This document shows positions 24,331 through 36,269 of a DNA stretch of 64,000 nucleotides, piece by piece. Made by a program: the position numbers and the translations under genes. Origin of the DNA: Lepeophtheirus salmonis (taxonomy: Eukaryota > Arthropoda > Copepoda > Siphonostomatoida > Caligidae); the NCBI RefSeq assembly GCF_016086655.4, contig NC_052132.2:20462805-20526804 (forward strand). The letters run 5' to 3'. A model generated the notes under the pieces. It was not told where the DNA came from and did not search any database. It saw only the letters and a list, made by a program, of their open reading frames with translations. Numbering within the stretch: position 1 is the first letter of the stretch; the number at the start of each line of letters is the position of its first letter.

Positions 24331-25034
24331 TAGCTTACCCGCAGGACATATTTTCTACAATTCTAAGAAAACCCTCATAGTTTGTAAAATTTGCCTACTA
24401 ACAATTGATTTTAGGGTTTTTTTTCTCTCTTTTTGGAGTAAGAAAGGTAGAGAAATAGAATTCCCTGATTGAAAATATTATTTAAAATATTAATTAGGTA
24501 TTTTGAAACTCAAATTCCAAATGGTTTTTTGAGGCGCAATAAAATTAAACTAAAAAGAATATTTATTTTTTATTTATTTATGTTGCGTCCTCAAACTACA
24601 TACTGTCACATCAGTGTACAAATAATTTTTTCATGGTTTGCTGATGCCTCCATTAAGACTGTATTGTGATGTATCTTTGTAAAATTTGAAAACACTTGTT
24701 TTAAAAGATTAATTTTTTCCACTTTCAAGATTGAACATTATTTATTTGATTGATATTACAACTTTTCATTTAATTTGAGTATAGAAAGGGTTTTAAAAAA
24801 CAAAACTTGAAACACGTAGCCTTTTTCATATTTTCCCAAGTAAAAAAGTACTTATATAATGTAAATGTAAGTGTCATGCATATGTGGGCACAATCATTAT
24901 GTTTTAATTTAACTTTCATTTAGTAAATTACAATTAATATTTTTTATGAGATATGTATTTACAATTATTCATAGATAATTTGCAATTATTCGATTTAAAT
25001 ATGATTAATTCTGTATTCATGCTTCATTTGTATA

Positions 25035-25385
25035 AGGGTCACATTAACAAACTATCTGGTCACTTCATGGGGAAGAATAAGGCCTAAAACCACCTCTATC
25101 CTAATTGTGTTGGGGTCAACTTACCTGAATAATATGCCACGATGGTGTAAATGACGTGGTGTGTATGTTTTTTTTGTTTTTTCAGGAGTGCCTTTATAGA
25201 AATAGTAAAAAAAAAATACATTCTTAAAAAAGGTCCTTGAGCTTTAATTTTTTTTTTTTTTTTTTTTGAGGGGGGAGAGGAGAGAGATAAAAACGTGATT
25301 CTATGGGGCGAAGAAAAGTTCACATGGGTGAAGGTAGTAAAAATGGTGTGAAAATATATCAATGTGGTTTATGAATTACCCCTAA
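25035..25385. repeat. Dispersed repeat D, full-length copy next to the NPC1 3' end
   Basis: It matches 51935-52375 over most of its length. Shared blocks include 'GAATAATATGCCAC' and the right end GGTTTATGAATTACCCC against GGTTTATAAATGACCCC. The left end (AACAAACTATCTGGTCACTT) is roughly the reverse complement of the right end, so short terminal inverted repeats are likely, as in a MITE. It lies about 40 bp downstream of the NPC1 stop codon, so it probably sits within or replaces that gene's 3' UTR. Confidence 0.6.
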
Positions 25386-25425
25386 CTCAATACACACATT
25401 ATTTGATATGTAGGAATAAGTTATT

Positions 25426-28400
25426 TTATGGGTTATGGCCTGTGACCCTTCGTTTTCTACTTGGACATGGTCCTATGTATGTAGGAAAGAACGAAAAATT
25501 GAAGTAAGTCCATCATTGTGGATTTTTATTAATGAATATCAGGTACTACTACTTACCTAAATAACTGAGTAGAACTGGTAGAAATATTAAGCCATGGGCA
25601 GCACCTATTAATACTATTCCTAAATACATTCGAAAGTAAAAAATAGAGAATATTTGGGATTTACTAAAAGCAAGGACGACGATCCCACCAAATTTTGTGC
25701 ATGTAATTCCCGAAAGTACCTTAAAGTAAAAAGAAAAGAAAAAATAATAATGGCTACACATGGCATAATAATATCTTAAAGGACTAAATAACAAATTTAT
25801 GATCATCCACAAAGACAAAACCTGTTATTTTTAAAAATAAATCATCTTAAATGACACAAATAACAGGGACAGTTTACCATTTTTGAAAATTGAGGGGGAG
25901 GGAGGACAGCAGTTGTAAATAACTTCTAGATTGGTTCACAGATAGATTAAGGGCCTGTTCATACATGGATTTTTTTTTTTGAAAACAAAATATGTTTATC
26001 CGTTTTGAGGTTGTATCCACATAAAACTGGTGTTCTGTTTCACCTAAAAATATTTTTTGAAAACGGCTTCTTAAGTGGAAGAATCCGACAGCACCGTTTA
26101 TGCACAAAATAACTTTTAAAAGTTTAACGAATAAGGTTACCATTGGATACATTATCATCTATATTCTGGAACTACTTGGATTAAGCAGATTTCTTAGTTT
26201 GTTCTCGTGTGAGTGCAAAGCTTTTTGAATTCGAATAAAAGAAATGGGTGGTGTGACTGAGGCAACTAAACATATTTTTAGTGTTAAAATAATTCCAAAT
26301 GTCTTATAAATTCTAAAAAAACTAAATGGAAAGGGGTAAGACATGCCATTCTGGTCTCATGTTACGAGCTCCCTGAATAAAAAAGTAACTTACAGAGCTT
26401 CCAATATTGACTAGTGTTATCTCGGATCGCTGCACACGATTTACGCCTTCTTTATGTAAAAAGTACTTGACAGAATGAGAGCAAAATTCGATGGATATAC
26501 CAATGGCCATAACTAAGTTGACTAGGCTTATTGCATTGAGAGAAATGTTCCACAAGTACATCATTCCCATCAAATTTGCAGTAATCATAACAATAGTTAC
26601 AAGAATTATTAATGATGAAATCAATTCAAATCCAGTGAAAATGAAAGTAACAATGAAAATGGAAATAAATGAAATACAGAGTGACTTGATGGTATCTCCC
26701 CACATGGTAAGATATTGCTCATAAAAGACGTAAAATATAGAATAAGGGAACACTCTAGCTTTCTGATTTTCATTAGTTACATTCCTATTCATTGCGTTTT
26801 CAATCTCTGAGGCAAGCTGACGTGACATTCTTAGAGCTTCATAATAGTCCTTAGAACTCTTTAAGATGGTATGAAAAGTCATAAAATTGCTTGCTATGAC
26901 ATCATACTCTCTAAAACCATCCTGATCCAAATATGCCCTTTTTTTAATGTATAAAGATTTGCTATAAGCGGCATGCCCTGCCTTAGGACAATTTACTCCA
27001 GGATTATCTTCCAAAAACCAAGATAAATATCGACGAAATGCCATTGGACCCAGTTTATTTTCATCAGTAGCATCATCAGAATTGGGGCACTTTTGACAGA
27101 TATTAAGCTCACGTTTAGCTTTTAAATTTTTTGATTTGACACTATCATCCATTGAAGAAAGGCCTGTTGTCCAGGGATGATATAGATCAAACTTACGGTC
27201 TCCACTATACATCAAGTAGTTTTCTCGTTTCTTCAAGAATCGGATCTCCTCATCCGTTTCTTCTTCATTGTTCCTAGATTGACAAACTTTCATACCTATG
27301 TCTCTATATTTACAACAATCCACTGACCAAGATAGGTAGTCATCAAGCCATGACTGTGCAGGAGTAGCAATGAACGTCACATTTGGGGTTTTGGACCATT
27401 TTTTTATGATTGCATTCAAAGACTTATCTGAACATCCCATACCACCACAAAATTTATTTTGGACTTCTGGCAAAGATAAATCTATATTCGAGGAATCGAC
27501 AACAAAATATACCGGAGGTCCAACCGAAAGATATTTCTCCAAAAAAGTAAAATATTTGAGCACATAAGAGTTATCTGGAAATGATATTTTTTGATCCAGA
27601 CCGACAACAAGCCCTGGAATAAATGCAACAGAAGTGCAGAGCCAACCAAAAAAGACCAAACAAACCAAAGGTCGAACCCACTTTTTCATTAGAAATGGAA
27701 CATAATATTTTTTAAATATTTTAAAAATGATTCCACCCCGATTGGATAATTCAATATATGTTGGTGGTCCCCGAATCCAGTACAAAATATCCCAAAAGTT
27801 TTCCCTTTGGCGTGCAATGTCTAATGCCATAAGTGAAATGAAGCAAGTTATTTGCATGAAAAAGTCAATTAGTAACGCCATTCCAGCGTATAAAGCAAAA
27901 GCACGAACTGCTGGCATCCCAGAAATGGCTCCAAGAAAAAAACACGTTGATTCTGTAAAGCTAGTTAATAACATGGACGGAACAACATCCCCAACAATCC
28001 TGCCAATATATTCTTGATGCGTTTCTGTTGATTCGGGCCCGTATCTTTGAGCTCTTTGTACCAACATGAAGATATTATCAACTCCTACAGCCAATACTAG
28101 GAAAGGAATTATTTCAAAGATGATGAGTGTGGCAGGGACATCGATGAACCCAAATATACCCACAGATGCACCCACAGAAATAATAACAATCAAAACTCCT
28201 CCTATTGCAAGAGTGATTTTACTTTCAATCTACATAGAGGAAGATAAAATAAATTGAGATGAATTAATAATGAAGTACATGTTTATGAATCTATAAAAGT
28301 AAAGTAATCTCTCCTTGAGTCTTGATGTGATCAAATTGCAATTGCAATTCATTATTATCATAAAATAAAAATAAAATGACTTTACCAAAAATCGTTTACA

Positions 28401-31100
28401 GGATGTATTGTCCCCCAATGAGAGAGTGATATAGACAAACATGATGAGATATGATATAGTAATTGTGTTTATATCACCAGTTGTTTCCTTAGAAATTTCA
28501 TCTCCAATAGATCTTTCTGATGTAAAAGCGATGTCCATATGTTTAGTATTTTCAGGATTCTGGATCCATTTATGGATAAACTCAATGAATGTTTTTTCCC
28601 ACTCCATCGCTAGATGTAATTTCCTCATTTCCTGAGGGTCTCGTGAGTATTGATTATAATTATTTATTAAAAAAGTAATAACGACCGCATTAGCTTGATG
28701 ATATTTAGGATTGGTGAAGTCAGACGCATTTCCGGACAAAAATCCACCAAGTACAAAGTAGGGCTTGATTGGAATACCACCTTTTGACATACAAGACTGT
28801 TTCATTGAGGTTTCCGCCGCTTGTGAAACTGGATTCCTTAATAATGATGAAAATAATAAATATACACTATTAATCATTAGAAATCAAAGAAATAGTAGGT
28901 ACAACTTACCTTGAACAAAGAATAAAATGGTCTAAATAAGTGTCATTATGGTTTGTCTTATCATTATATCCAGTTTTATCTAACTCTTTGGGATCATCTT
29001 GCCAGTAGGACCAAAGATTCTGTATATTGCATGCATTTGATGTTGGAGTGAGAGGAGTATGACAAATATCTTTTAGTAATACTTTATTATCTTGTGTCTC
29101 AATCTTCTCAATTTCTTTTTGTAATCGAAGCAATGGAAGAAGGAACTCGTACTTATGAAATATGGGACCGAATTCTTTAGTTTCTCCGAAGAGATCTTCG
29201 TATTGAAACTTTTAAAATAAAATGGACGGACGGATGAACTCATATATATATACAATGCAACAAAAAAATAGCTCACTGTGGAAAGATTTTTTGCCTTGAT
29301 AATGACTTGAGCTATACGATAAAATGGACCAAAAGTTTCATCAAAAAAATCTTTTTCTTGACGACTTCTTGATTGAGGAGAGGCCCATAACTCTATAGGA
29401 TCCGTCGTTACTCTTAGCCAGAAAATTCCCGTACATAACCCTAAAGCCATTAATACACTCAAAAATATGACTGGCACTGGGTATGTGGCGCAGAAAGTCC
29501 CCCATCGAGTAAAAAATATTATCAACCATTCATCCAAATCTTCCCCTGCGTTTTTTATACTATTAATAGTTCTTGAAAAAAATGTTTTACTACTTCCAGT
29601 ATCATTCATATCCGTACAGTCCGCTCCTATGTAAAAAAAAACTCAATTAATTGAATTGGTTTGTATCTATTTTTTAAATTAAATTTTGGATATATGGATG
29701 TACTTATTGAGAACTCTTTAATGAACCTTGAGGTAATAACTACTCCAACAAAGATTATAAATCCGATCAAAAAGATGATTGCCATGGAAAAGGATGAAAT
29801 ATTTAATCTATAATTATTATACTCTAAATGATGGTTCTTATCATTAATAATTTGAGAAGCACAAGAGGATTCACAGTCTGTACAAGAACATGGAGATTTC
29901 TATATAAATAAAAATATATATATTGATTATAATTAATTGATTAAATGATTTATTTTATTTGCATTACTCCATTCACTCCGATATTGCAGGGTTCAATCTC
30001 TGTGTTGTAATATGACATTTCCTCAGGAATGGATGCATTTTTGTCTCCAGAGAATACAAAGTCAATTTGAAATGGTGTATGCATGTTACTCAAGCTTCCT
30101 AAATAGCGATACCATCTTTCAGGGGTACATAAATTTTCCCCCCATGGCCCACACTTAATTGAGTAAGATTTTAACAATTTATGCATTATAATCATGAAAA
30201 ATATGCATTGTGGTTTATCTACGTACCATTATATTAAGAATTGTTTGAGTTGTGGAAGGCATCACTACGTCTTTGCATGAGACATATACCTTATGAATAA
30301 GCTCCTTATTCACATAATAAGTTAGATTACTTATTACAGAGACATCTTCTGTAGATATAAATGGTCTTATTATAGAAATATGTGGCCCGTCAACACATAA
30401 TCAAGTTACAAATATTATTTGCAAATTAAGTAAAATGAGAAATGGATTATTTTTCTTATCCAGCACCATAGCGGGGTTAATATAATTCCCATAAATCAAA
30501 TAAAGGTTATATACTATAGAAAACATTCTTGGCTATCTTAAATCATCCCCCAAATTGGAATAAAGAGCCTATTCTTGGTTTAAATATGTCCATGAAATAT
30601 TAGGATGTATTTATGATATATGGATGATGTAAAAAAAGTAAATTGGGATTTTCTTAATTTTTGTTCAAAATTGTTTAATGCTGACGCACCACATATGTAT
30701 GATATATTTATTGCTTACCTAAGGTATTTGCATGTTTTGTTTTGATTTCTTTCCCTTTGATAAATAAGCTTTGTTCCGGATGGCAATTCATGGCGCAAAA
30801 TATTTTCTTAAAATTGTGCAAACAAGTTGGACATCGCGCCATTATACCCGAGGGTAGCTTAAACTCCGCCTCCATACTTTCCAATTGGCTTAAAGAACAA
30901 CAAACTCCTTCATTGGGATTTATATGTGGACATACAGTTTTTACTTTGGAGAAAAATGGTTTTGGATCCCCATCGTAGGCACAGTTCAAAAATTTTGTTG
31001 AAATATGGGGACTTTTTGAACACCTGTCATACATGACACACTTTCCAGATATCAAACTAATCCAACAAAATACATGGAATAAATAATAAGGACTCTTCAT
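25426..31100 (-). CDS. NPC1: NPC1-family intracellular sterol transporter, ten exons, complete
   Basis: Exons (minus strand, 5' to 3'): 31100-30719, 30348-30227, 30153-29968, 29899-29704, 29626-29277, 29208-28910, 28836-28386, 28229-26394, 25719-25557, 25472-25426. All introns are GT-AG and all phases join, giving about 1343 residues (human NPC1 has 1278). The N-terminus MKSPYYLFHVFCWISLISG is a signal peptide. The N-terminal sterol-binding domain has the expected cysteines, the NC at 39-40 and CC at 67-68, and keeps Asn39 and Gln72, which align with the known sterol-pocket Asn and Gln. A TM helix follows at about 255-280. The sterol-sensing domain spans about residues 635-800 with IIPFLVLAVGVDNIFMLVQ. 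The lumenal domain holds VVGLDQKISFPDNSY and PPVYFVVD; the C-terminal region holds RVFPYSIFYVFYEQYLTMWG and GGIVVLAF. In this family, the protein takes cholesterol from NPC2 in late endosomes/lysosomes. The predicted tail after SYLGP is short and basic (CPSRKRRVTGHNP), lacking the di-leucine LLNF signal of vertebrate NPC1. Whether it is the NPC1a- or NPC1b-type arthropod paralogue is open. Confidence 0.93.
25473..25556 (-). other. Last NPC1 intron, with possible alternative end
   Basis: Splicing the donor GTAAGT at 25556 to the acceptor CATAG (ends 25473) restores the Gly-Pro that follows the last TM helix in human NPC1. If instead the intron is retained, the frame ends in YLGK at a TAG at about 25549, with an AATAAA at 25525-25530 about 20 bp further. 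Both ends are plausible; I favour the spliced one because of the restored Gly-Pro. Confidence 0.55.
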
Positions 31101-32212
31101 TATGTGACTTAATTATAAAGTAAATACAATTAAATAAAAACTATTTGTAGTTTTTTATTAAAGTTTTAAATCCAAGATATGACAAAATTTAATATGATAA
31201 TTTCTAAACTTTTCATTATAACAAAATTGTAAATAAAGGAAGGTATATTAACATTGAGTTTCATCTACTTTAAACACCCTACAGAGTGAGTTAAAAGGTC
31301 TCAAATATTAAAATAATACAATAAAGAGTTGATTCTGTTTAAATGTACTACATCATTGCACAAAGTTATGTCTAAAGAAGGAGGGGTTCAGCCAAGCATA
31401 TTCTTACTTCTTAGATTAAATGACCCCCATGACCCCGCGACCCCCAATTAGATATTAGTATATCCGAGACAATAGAGTGTTTCCACGTGACGTCAGCAGT
31501 GGTGATTTCGGCCTTTTTGGGGGCCTTAACAACCAAGTTTTAATAGAATAAAAATCCTTTTTTCATTCCAATTAAGGAAAATATTGAGCTATTGTATGTC
31601 AAAATGGCACCAACAAAGAAAAGGTCCTAAATCTTTCCTTTTAAATCAAAAATATATCCCTGTAAAGTATAATGCCTAATTCTATTATGTACGTATTAAA
31701 AATATGTTATTAGATCCTTATACAATCATATTTCCATATAACAGATTAAAATTAACTATTAGAATGGAAAGAATAAGATATTTTTTCTTATTATCCTATA
31801 TTTTTCGTCTCTAATCCATCCAAAAAAGAAAAGAAAAAAAAATCAAGCAATTTTTAGTGATTTTTAGTTGAAATTAATTTGACTTAATTCAAATATCAGT
31901 ATTTATTATTCGCATTAAGTAGTATTCAAAGCAAGTGTTAAGTCTATTTATATTCTGAAAGCCGTTTGATGGAGTTTAAACAAGATTTATTGCAAATTGT
32001 CTTTTTTATGATGTAAAATTATCAATTATATTCCTATAAGATGTCGCCTCCTTCAATTATTATGTAATTTATGAAGTAAGTGAAATTGCTTTATTTATTC
32101 CTATTAGCCTCCTTTTGCATTTGCCGCTACAGATAGTAATTAATCTAATTGATTTAAGTTTGGTATTGAGAGTTTTTTTTTTTTTTTGTCCAACCATTTA
32201 TCGTCGACATTT
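31101..32212. other. Upstream of NPC1, no gene seen
   Basis: This probably contains the NPC1 promoter and 5' UTR, but no TATA box or initiator could be singled out in AT-rich sequence. A GC-richer patch near 31430-31530 carries CACGTGACGTCA, a combined E-box and CRE-like site at 31484-31495. Confidence 0.4.
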
Positions 32213-32255
32213 TATACCTTATGATTAATGAATAAGCTCCTTATTCACATAATAA
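32213..32255 (-). repeat. Duplicated fragment of NPC1 exon 2
   Basis: The 28 bases at 32228-32255 are identical to 30293-30320 inside NPC1 exon 2. Extending left, TATACCTTATG is also shared (32213-32223 and 30285-30295), the upstream copy differing by a 7-bp insertion. The copy has no splice sites or open context, so it is a dead fragment. The segment is a small hairpin itself (GAATAAG, CTC, CTTATTC). Confidence 0.6.
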
Positions 32256-32744
32256 TCATCGTCTTTCCTGTACAGTGTATGTGCATGAGATAATAAGACT
32301 TTTATCATTAGGATTAGGATCAACAGCTCTCTTGGCTAAAGTTTGGTCAAATCCCAATGTTGTCAGCATGTTGCTTGATATAAATTGTTTAATCTTTTGT
32401 ATTGTTTGCTTTAATCTATTGATACAATGTTAAAAACGGACTGGATCGTAGTTTATCGGAGATATCAACATCAATAACTTTTTTCTTCCTAAATAGTCAC
32501 TTGAGAGTTGAGGAATACTTTGGTCATTCATAGCTTGAGATTTAAATCGTGTGTATTATTTAGCCTGCCCGGGTTTTTTTAATTTTTTTTTTTTTGGAAT
32601 TGGTAGTCTGAAGAATGAATTTTCTTTTCCTTACCTGTTGTCTTTATTATTTAATTCCTGATTAGTGAACTTATTTTCCTACTACATTCAATTATAGTCA
32701 AAACCTGATTGAAGATTCGTGTGTGCTCATAAAAGACAGAATAT

Positions 32745-32935
32745 TTATTACGGTGTTATAATTGTAATTCCTTGTTGGACTCTGAGTAGAATTGAGGATC
32801 GACACCGGAGTCTCTCTCCCCCTCCTCTCGTGTCAGAACTGATTGTAGCTGATGTAATGAAACGTTATGAAAGCTAAGCTATTCTTCTCCAAAACATTAT
32901 TGAAATTGTCAGGGTTACCATGTCGATTTTCGCTT
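32745..32935. repeat. Dispersed repeat C, copy in reverse orientation
   Basis: It contains TCCTTGTTGGACTCTGAGTA and GAATTGAGGATCGACACCGG, the reverse complement of the core seen at 13745, 43175 and 61485. It continues with text shared with 24230-24310. The frame at 32867-33106 starts inside it and is not supported. Confidence 0.5.
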
Positions 32936-33540
32936 TCATTTGTTAACATGTCCAAAATATACACGATTTTCATCCCTATTGATAGGAGTTTCTATGGTAC
33001 AGTCACTCATTTGGGGCGCACTCTTTTTGATGTACATCTTTTTAGCAGGGCTATTTATAGGCTCAGTATCATTGAAATAAACTTGTGTCGCCCATATTAT
33101 TCTTGAAAGCTTATTCTCATAACTTTTGAATCAACCTGTAAATACCATATTAAAATATGTAAATCATTTTTATTCGATACATAGAGACACTTCTTAAGTA
33201 TTCATGAAAAGGGAGTGTATTTTTTTTGAAATTCCTTAGAAATGGACATAAATAAAATTAAGTATATCTGTCCATAGAAGATACACAAAGAGTAACTTAC
33301 ATAGACTCTTTGTACCTATTTCCTCCTGGAGAATGCACAACAATATTTATCAACATTAAATCATCAGAAAGATATTCAATGTAGGTACTTACCGAGTGGT
33401 CCATTAAAATGAGAACATTTTGAATTTTAAACTTCAACAAAATACCCAAAATTTATTAATTTACAATAGAATTTCAACAAAATTAATAGGGTAGTGTAAT
33501 CATACATGTTACAAAAAATCTTTTTTTTTAAACTTACATA
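32936..33540. other. Intergenic or intronic, nothing supported
   Basis: AT-rich. If the exon at 33541-33690 is real and on the minus strand, this lies in its downstream intron. Confidence 0.3.
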
Positions 33541-33690
33541 CGTTTCACAATTGTAAAGATAATTCGACGCCCGGGTAACATGAAATAGGTATTTATAAAA
33601 GACAAATAATTCTCAAGTATTTCTAATGTAGTAATTAATACCCACTTATTGGTGTTTTCGAAACGAACCAAATGTAGTATACTTGATACA
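33541..33690 (-). CDS. Possible coding exon with hydrophobic helices
   Basis: The minus-strand frame contains RFENTNKWVLITTLEILENY, then LSFINTYFMLPGRRIIFTIV. It ends at a strong donor, GTAAGT, directly after codon bases AT at 33541. A pyrimidine-rich acceptor (CTCTTCCTAG) lies about 150 nt upstream; an alternative acceptor lies about 20 nt further. The sequence could be the end of a multi-pass membrane protein such as a receptor, but nothing is diagnostic. Its position just upstream of NPC1, on the same strand, makes a separate gene more likely than an extra NPC1 exon. Confidence 0.3.
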
Positions 33691-33807
33691 CTAGGAAGAG
33701 ACATGAAACGGGCTAAGATGAGACATGTTGCAAACAGCAAAAACATTTAAAATAGCCATTGGTTATATTCAAACATTTATTTTACTATTTATTACAGTTT
33801 GTCAGCA

Positions 33808-34080
33808 TAAAGCGGGTATAAAAAAAGTAATGAGACCTTCTAAAAAACAGTTTTGATTAGGTGTTGAAAAAGGACTACGTTGCCAATGTGTGCAAGGGGT
33901 TCCAGAGGTGGTTGGAGGCTATCATTGAGACTGATGGTAGCCAGATTCATAATTAATGTACATTGTTATAGTAAAAAATAATATTAAATAACATTTCTAT
34001 GTACAACATCATCCTGATCAATTATGAGTATTTTAATGACTACTTAGAGGCAGGTCCCAGTACTTTTTCTACAACCTGTA
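33808..34080 (+). mobile_element. Internally deleted mariner element with both ends
   Basis: The left end (AGCGGGTATAAAAAAAGTAA then TGAGACCT, 33811-33838) and the right end (reverse complement: CAGGTTGTAGAAAAAGTACT then GGGACCT, ending 34078) are inverted repeats. TA is present at 33808-33809 and 34079-34080. Between them only the last 27 codons of a mariner transposase remain: DYVANVCKGFQRWLEAIIET then DGSQIHN and a stop, matching the conserved C-terminal 'C..F..RL.A.I...G..IE' motif. It is a deletion derivative (MITE in the making) of the mariner family whose longer remnants lie at 46 kb. Confidence 0.8.
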
Positions 34081-34242
34081 ATTTCAAATATAAGATAAAA
34101 AAATAAAACCTTTACATAAATAAAGCATAGTTCATAATAAAGATAAGAAAATAAATTGTTTACTATTTGCAGTGATTGATCATGAAACTATAACATGAAA
34201 TTACACTTTAAAAAAACATAATTAAATATTATTATCTGTATA

Positions 34243-34270
34243 CACATATATATATATATATATATATATA
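34243..34270. repeat. AT dinucleotide microsatellite
   Basis: About 13 uninterrupted AT units, followed by a short GT run near 34278-34290. Confidence 0.8.
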
Positions 34271-34290
34271 ACAGATTGTGTGTGTGTTTG

Positions 34291-35339
34291 TAGATGTCCT
34301 ATATACATTCCCACACCGCTTATAGCTTATGCTATACCCAAAACCCAAAAACCGCTTTTTGGAGCTCAAAGAGACTAGATAGGAGGTTGAGTTATTTATC
34401 AATGAGTGATTGGCGTTTCAAAAAACAACTATACGAATAAATACGTTTTCCAAATTTATTCAAAATCAAAAAAGTTATGGCCTGAAAAAAAGAAATCGGT
34501 GAAAGTTGATTCAATAATTAAATAATAATTAATATTTATGTTAACTACTAGATGATTTTGGCCTCTTTTCTATTTCATTTTGGATTAAAGGTTGTATGAT
34601 ACAATAACGACATGCCTCTAACTATGTTTTCCCTTCTCTATGAAGTAAGTTTTTAAATCTGAATGACATCTTTGATTCTGTCCAACTGTAATCTGTACGC
34701 ATAAAATATATTTTAAATAATTAAAAGATATCAAAAATGATTTCGTGATGTATAAGCCCCCTGCTTGGGCCCAATAATAAATAGATTCATCTGCATGTAT
34801 ATTGTATATGAATACATTATTGAAATAATTTAATATAAATCACTTGTGTAATCTATTGATATATATATAATATACTTTTTAGTTTTAAATCCATGAAAAG
34901 TGGAATAGTTATATTTCACTTTCAGGGACTCCATTTCTTGTAATACGATATTTTTAGGATTAAAAATCGTATCCCTAGTGATTTAATTATTTACACTCCT
35001 TCGTGACTTTTAATCCAAAAATATGATTCGATATATGATATAATTAAAATAAAACTATTTTGACAAATTAACTAACAAGCACTAATTAAACTTGAATTAT
35101 TGAACCATATTTCAATATATTTCTTTATAATTGAAAGAAATTATAAATTTTGGTTTCGCTGGAATTAAAGAATATATAAATGTTTTAGTCTAATACCGGG
35201 CTATTCCTACAGATTTTTAAAGATTAAAAATATATCAAAACTTAGACTCACATGCATACAATATATCAATTTATTAAATTTCGTGCTAAATTAGTTTCTA
35301 GATCAATTGTCAACAATTGATTTACAAAAACTAATTTTG
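34291..35339. other. AT-rich intergenic sequence
   Basis: No gene or element recognised. Short AT-rich inverted segments are present but none stands out. Confidence 0.4.
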
Positions 35340-36090
35340 CATAATAAATCCGGAGTGACGGCCTTTCATTGTAGATGATCCGTCAGTTGATACAGACTCC
35401 AGCTTTTCTAAAGGGATCTTTTTCCGACAAAGTAATTCTTTACTGCGTTATAAATATCATAACCCATGGTTGTAGTTTTCAGTGAGAGTAAGATCAAAAA
35501 CTCATCTTTGGTCGAAAAGTCGTAAAACTCCATCCGAATGAAAACAGCCAATTGGGATGTATCACTACGGTTCATAAACTCATTACACTGAATAGAGAAA
35601 CATTTGCACCTATTCATGTCCGAGCCCAGCTGTTTTATCGCATCCGTATACGGTGCAGACACTCTCCTTGCCAGGGCATTGGCACTAGCTGTACATCGGC
35701 AATATCAGACAAAGTTTCGACTTTGAATTTGAACAAATCATTCTATTGAAAAGATATTTTAAAATAAATAATTAATCTATAAGTATCAAAATTTGCACAT
35801 ATATTCAATTAAGTAGTAACATGGCAAAAAGTATTCCAGAATTTTTTTTACTAAAGAACCTCTTTAATTGTTTTCCTAACAAGAAAAAAAATGAGAATGC
35901 CTCCCTCATATCGAAATAATATTTTTAAAAAATGGATTTATGAGTCTCAAAATTTTGTTATTTTTCTAATATAGCGTATAAAAAAAGTCAAAAATGTCGT
36001 TACCCTGCGTTCAAAAATGGAAACTTGGAAATGGGCTGAGAGCTACTGGTAGCTCACGAAGGACGCGTTGGAGACCCCTGCTCTAATACA
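35340..36090 (-). pseudogene. ZBED-type hAT transposase remnant
   Basis: The minus-strand frame 35662-35408 reads IKQLGSDMNRCKCFSIQCNE, then TSQLAVFIRMEFYDFSTKDE and LKTTTMGYDIYNAVKNYFV. After one frameshift it continues KKIPLEKLESVSTDGSSTMK then GRHSGFI. This is the region around the first catalytic Asp and the STDG motif of ZBED5/GTF2IRD2-like hAT proteins. The right end carries a terminal-repeat-like GCAGGGGTCTCCAACGCG (reverse complement of about 36064-36082), common at ends of this hAT group. The C-terminal half is gone. Confidence 0.75.
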
Positions 36091-36269
36091 ACCCCATTAT
36101 TCATAACAAAAATTAAATAAAACTCGTATCGAAAAAACAAACAATTAATAATATAACAATGAAATAAAATATACAAACATGATAGCATAAAACATAATTT
36201 AATAGATAATATCATTCATTCCTTAATGTGCTTTTTATATTGACAAATTATAAATTATAGAGGCTTTTC

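Noticed and set aside
25874..26344. Minus-strand frames inside NPC1 intron 8
   Set aside because: They lie between the good donor at 26393 and the acceptor at 25720, lack similarity to the family, and would disrupt the conserved SS-V-x-SGIT junction.
26491..28257. Plus-strand open frames at 26491-26724, 27370-27567, 27727-28017 and 28066-28257
   Set aside because: They are antisense shadows of NPC1 exon 8, which encodes conserved family motifs on the minus strand.
30742..30978. Plus-strand 78-codon frame
   Set aside because: Antisense of NPC1 exon 1; the minus strand has the signal peptide and sterol-domain cysteines.
35552..35749. 65-codon plus frame
   Set aside because: Antisense of the ZBED-type hAT remnant.
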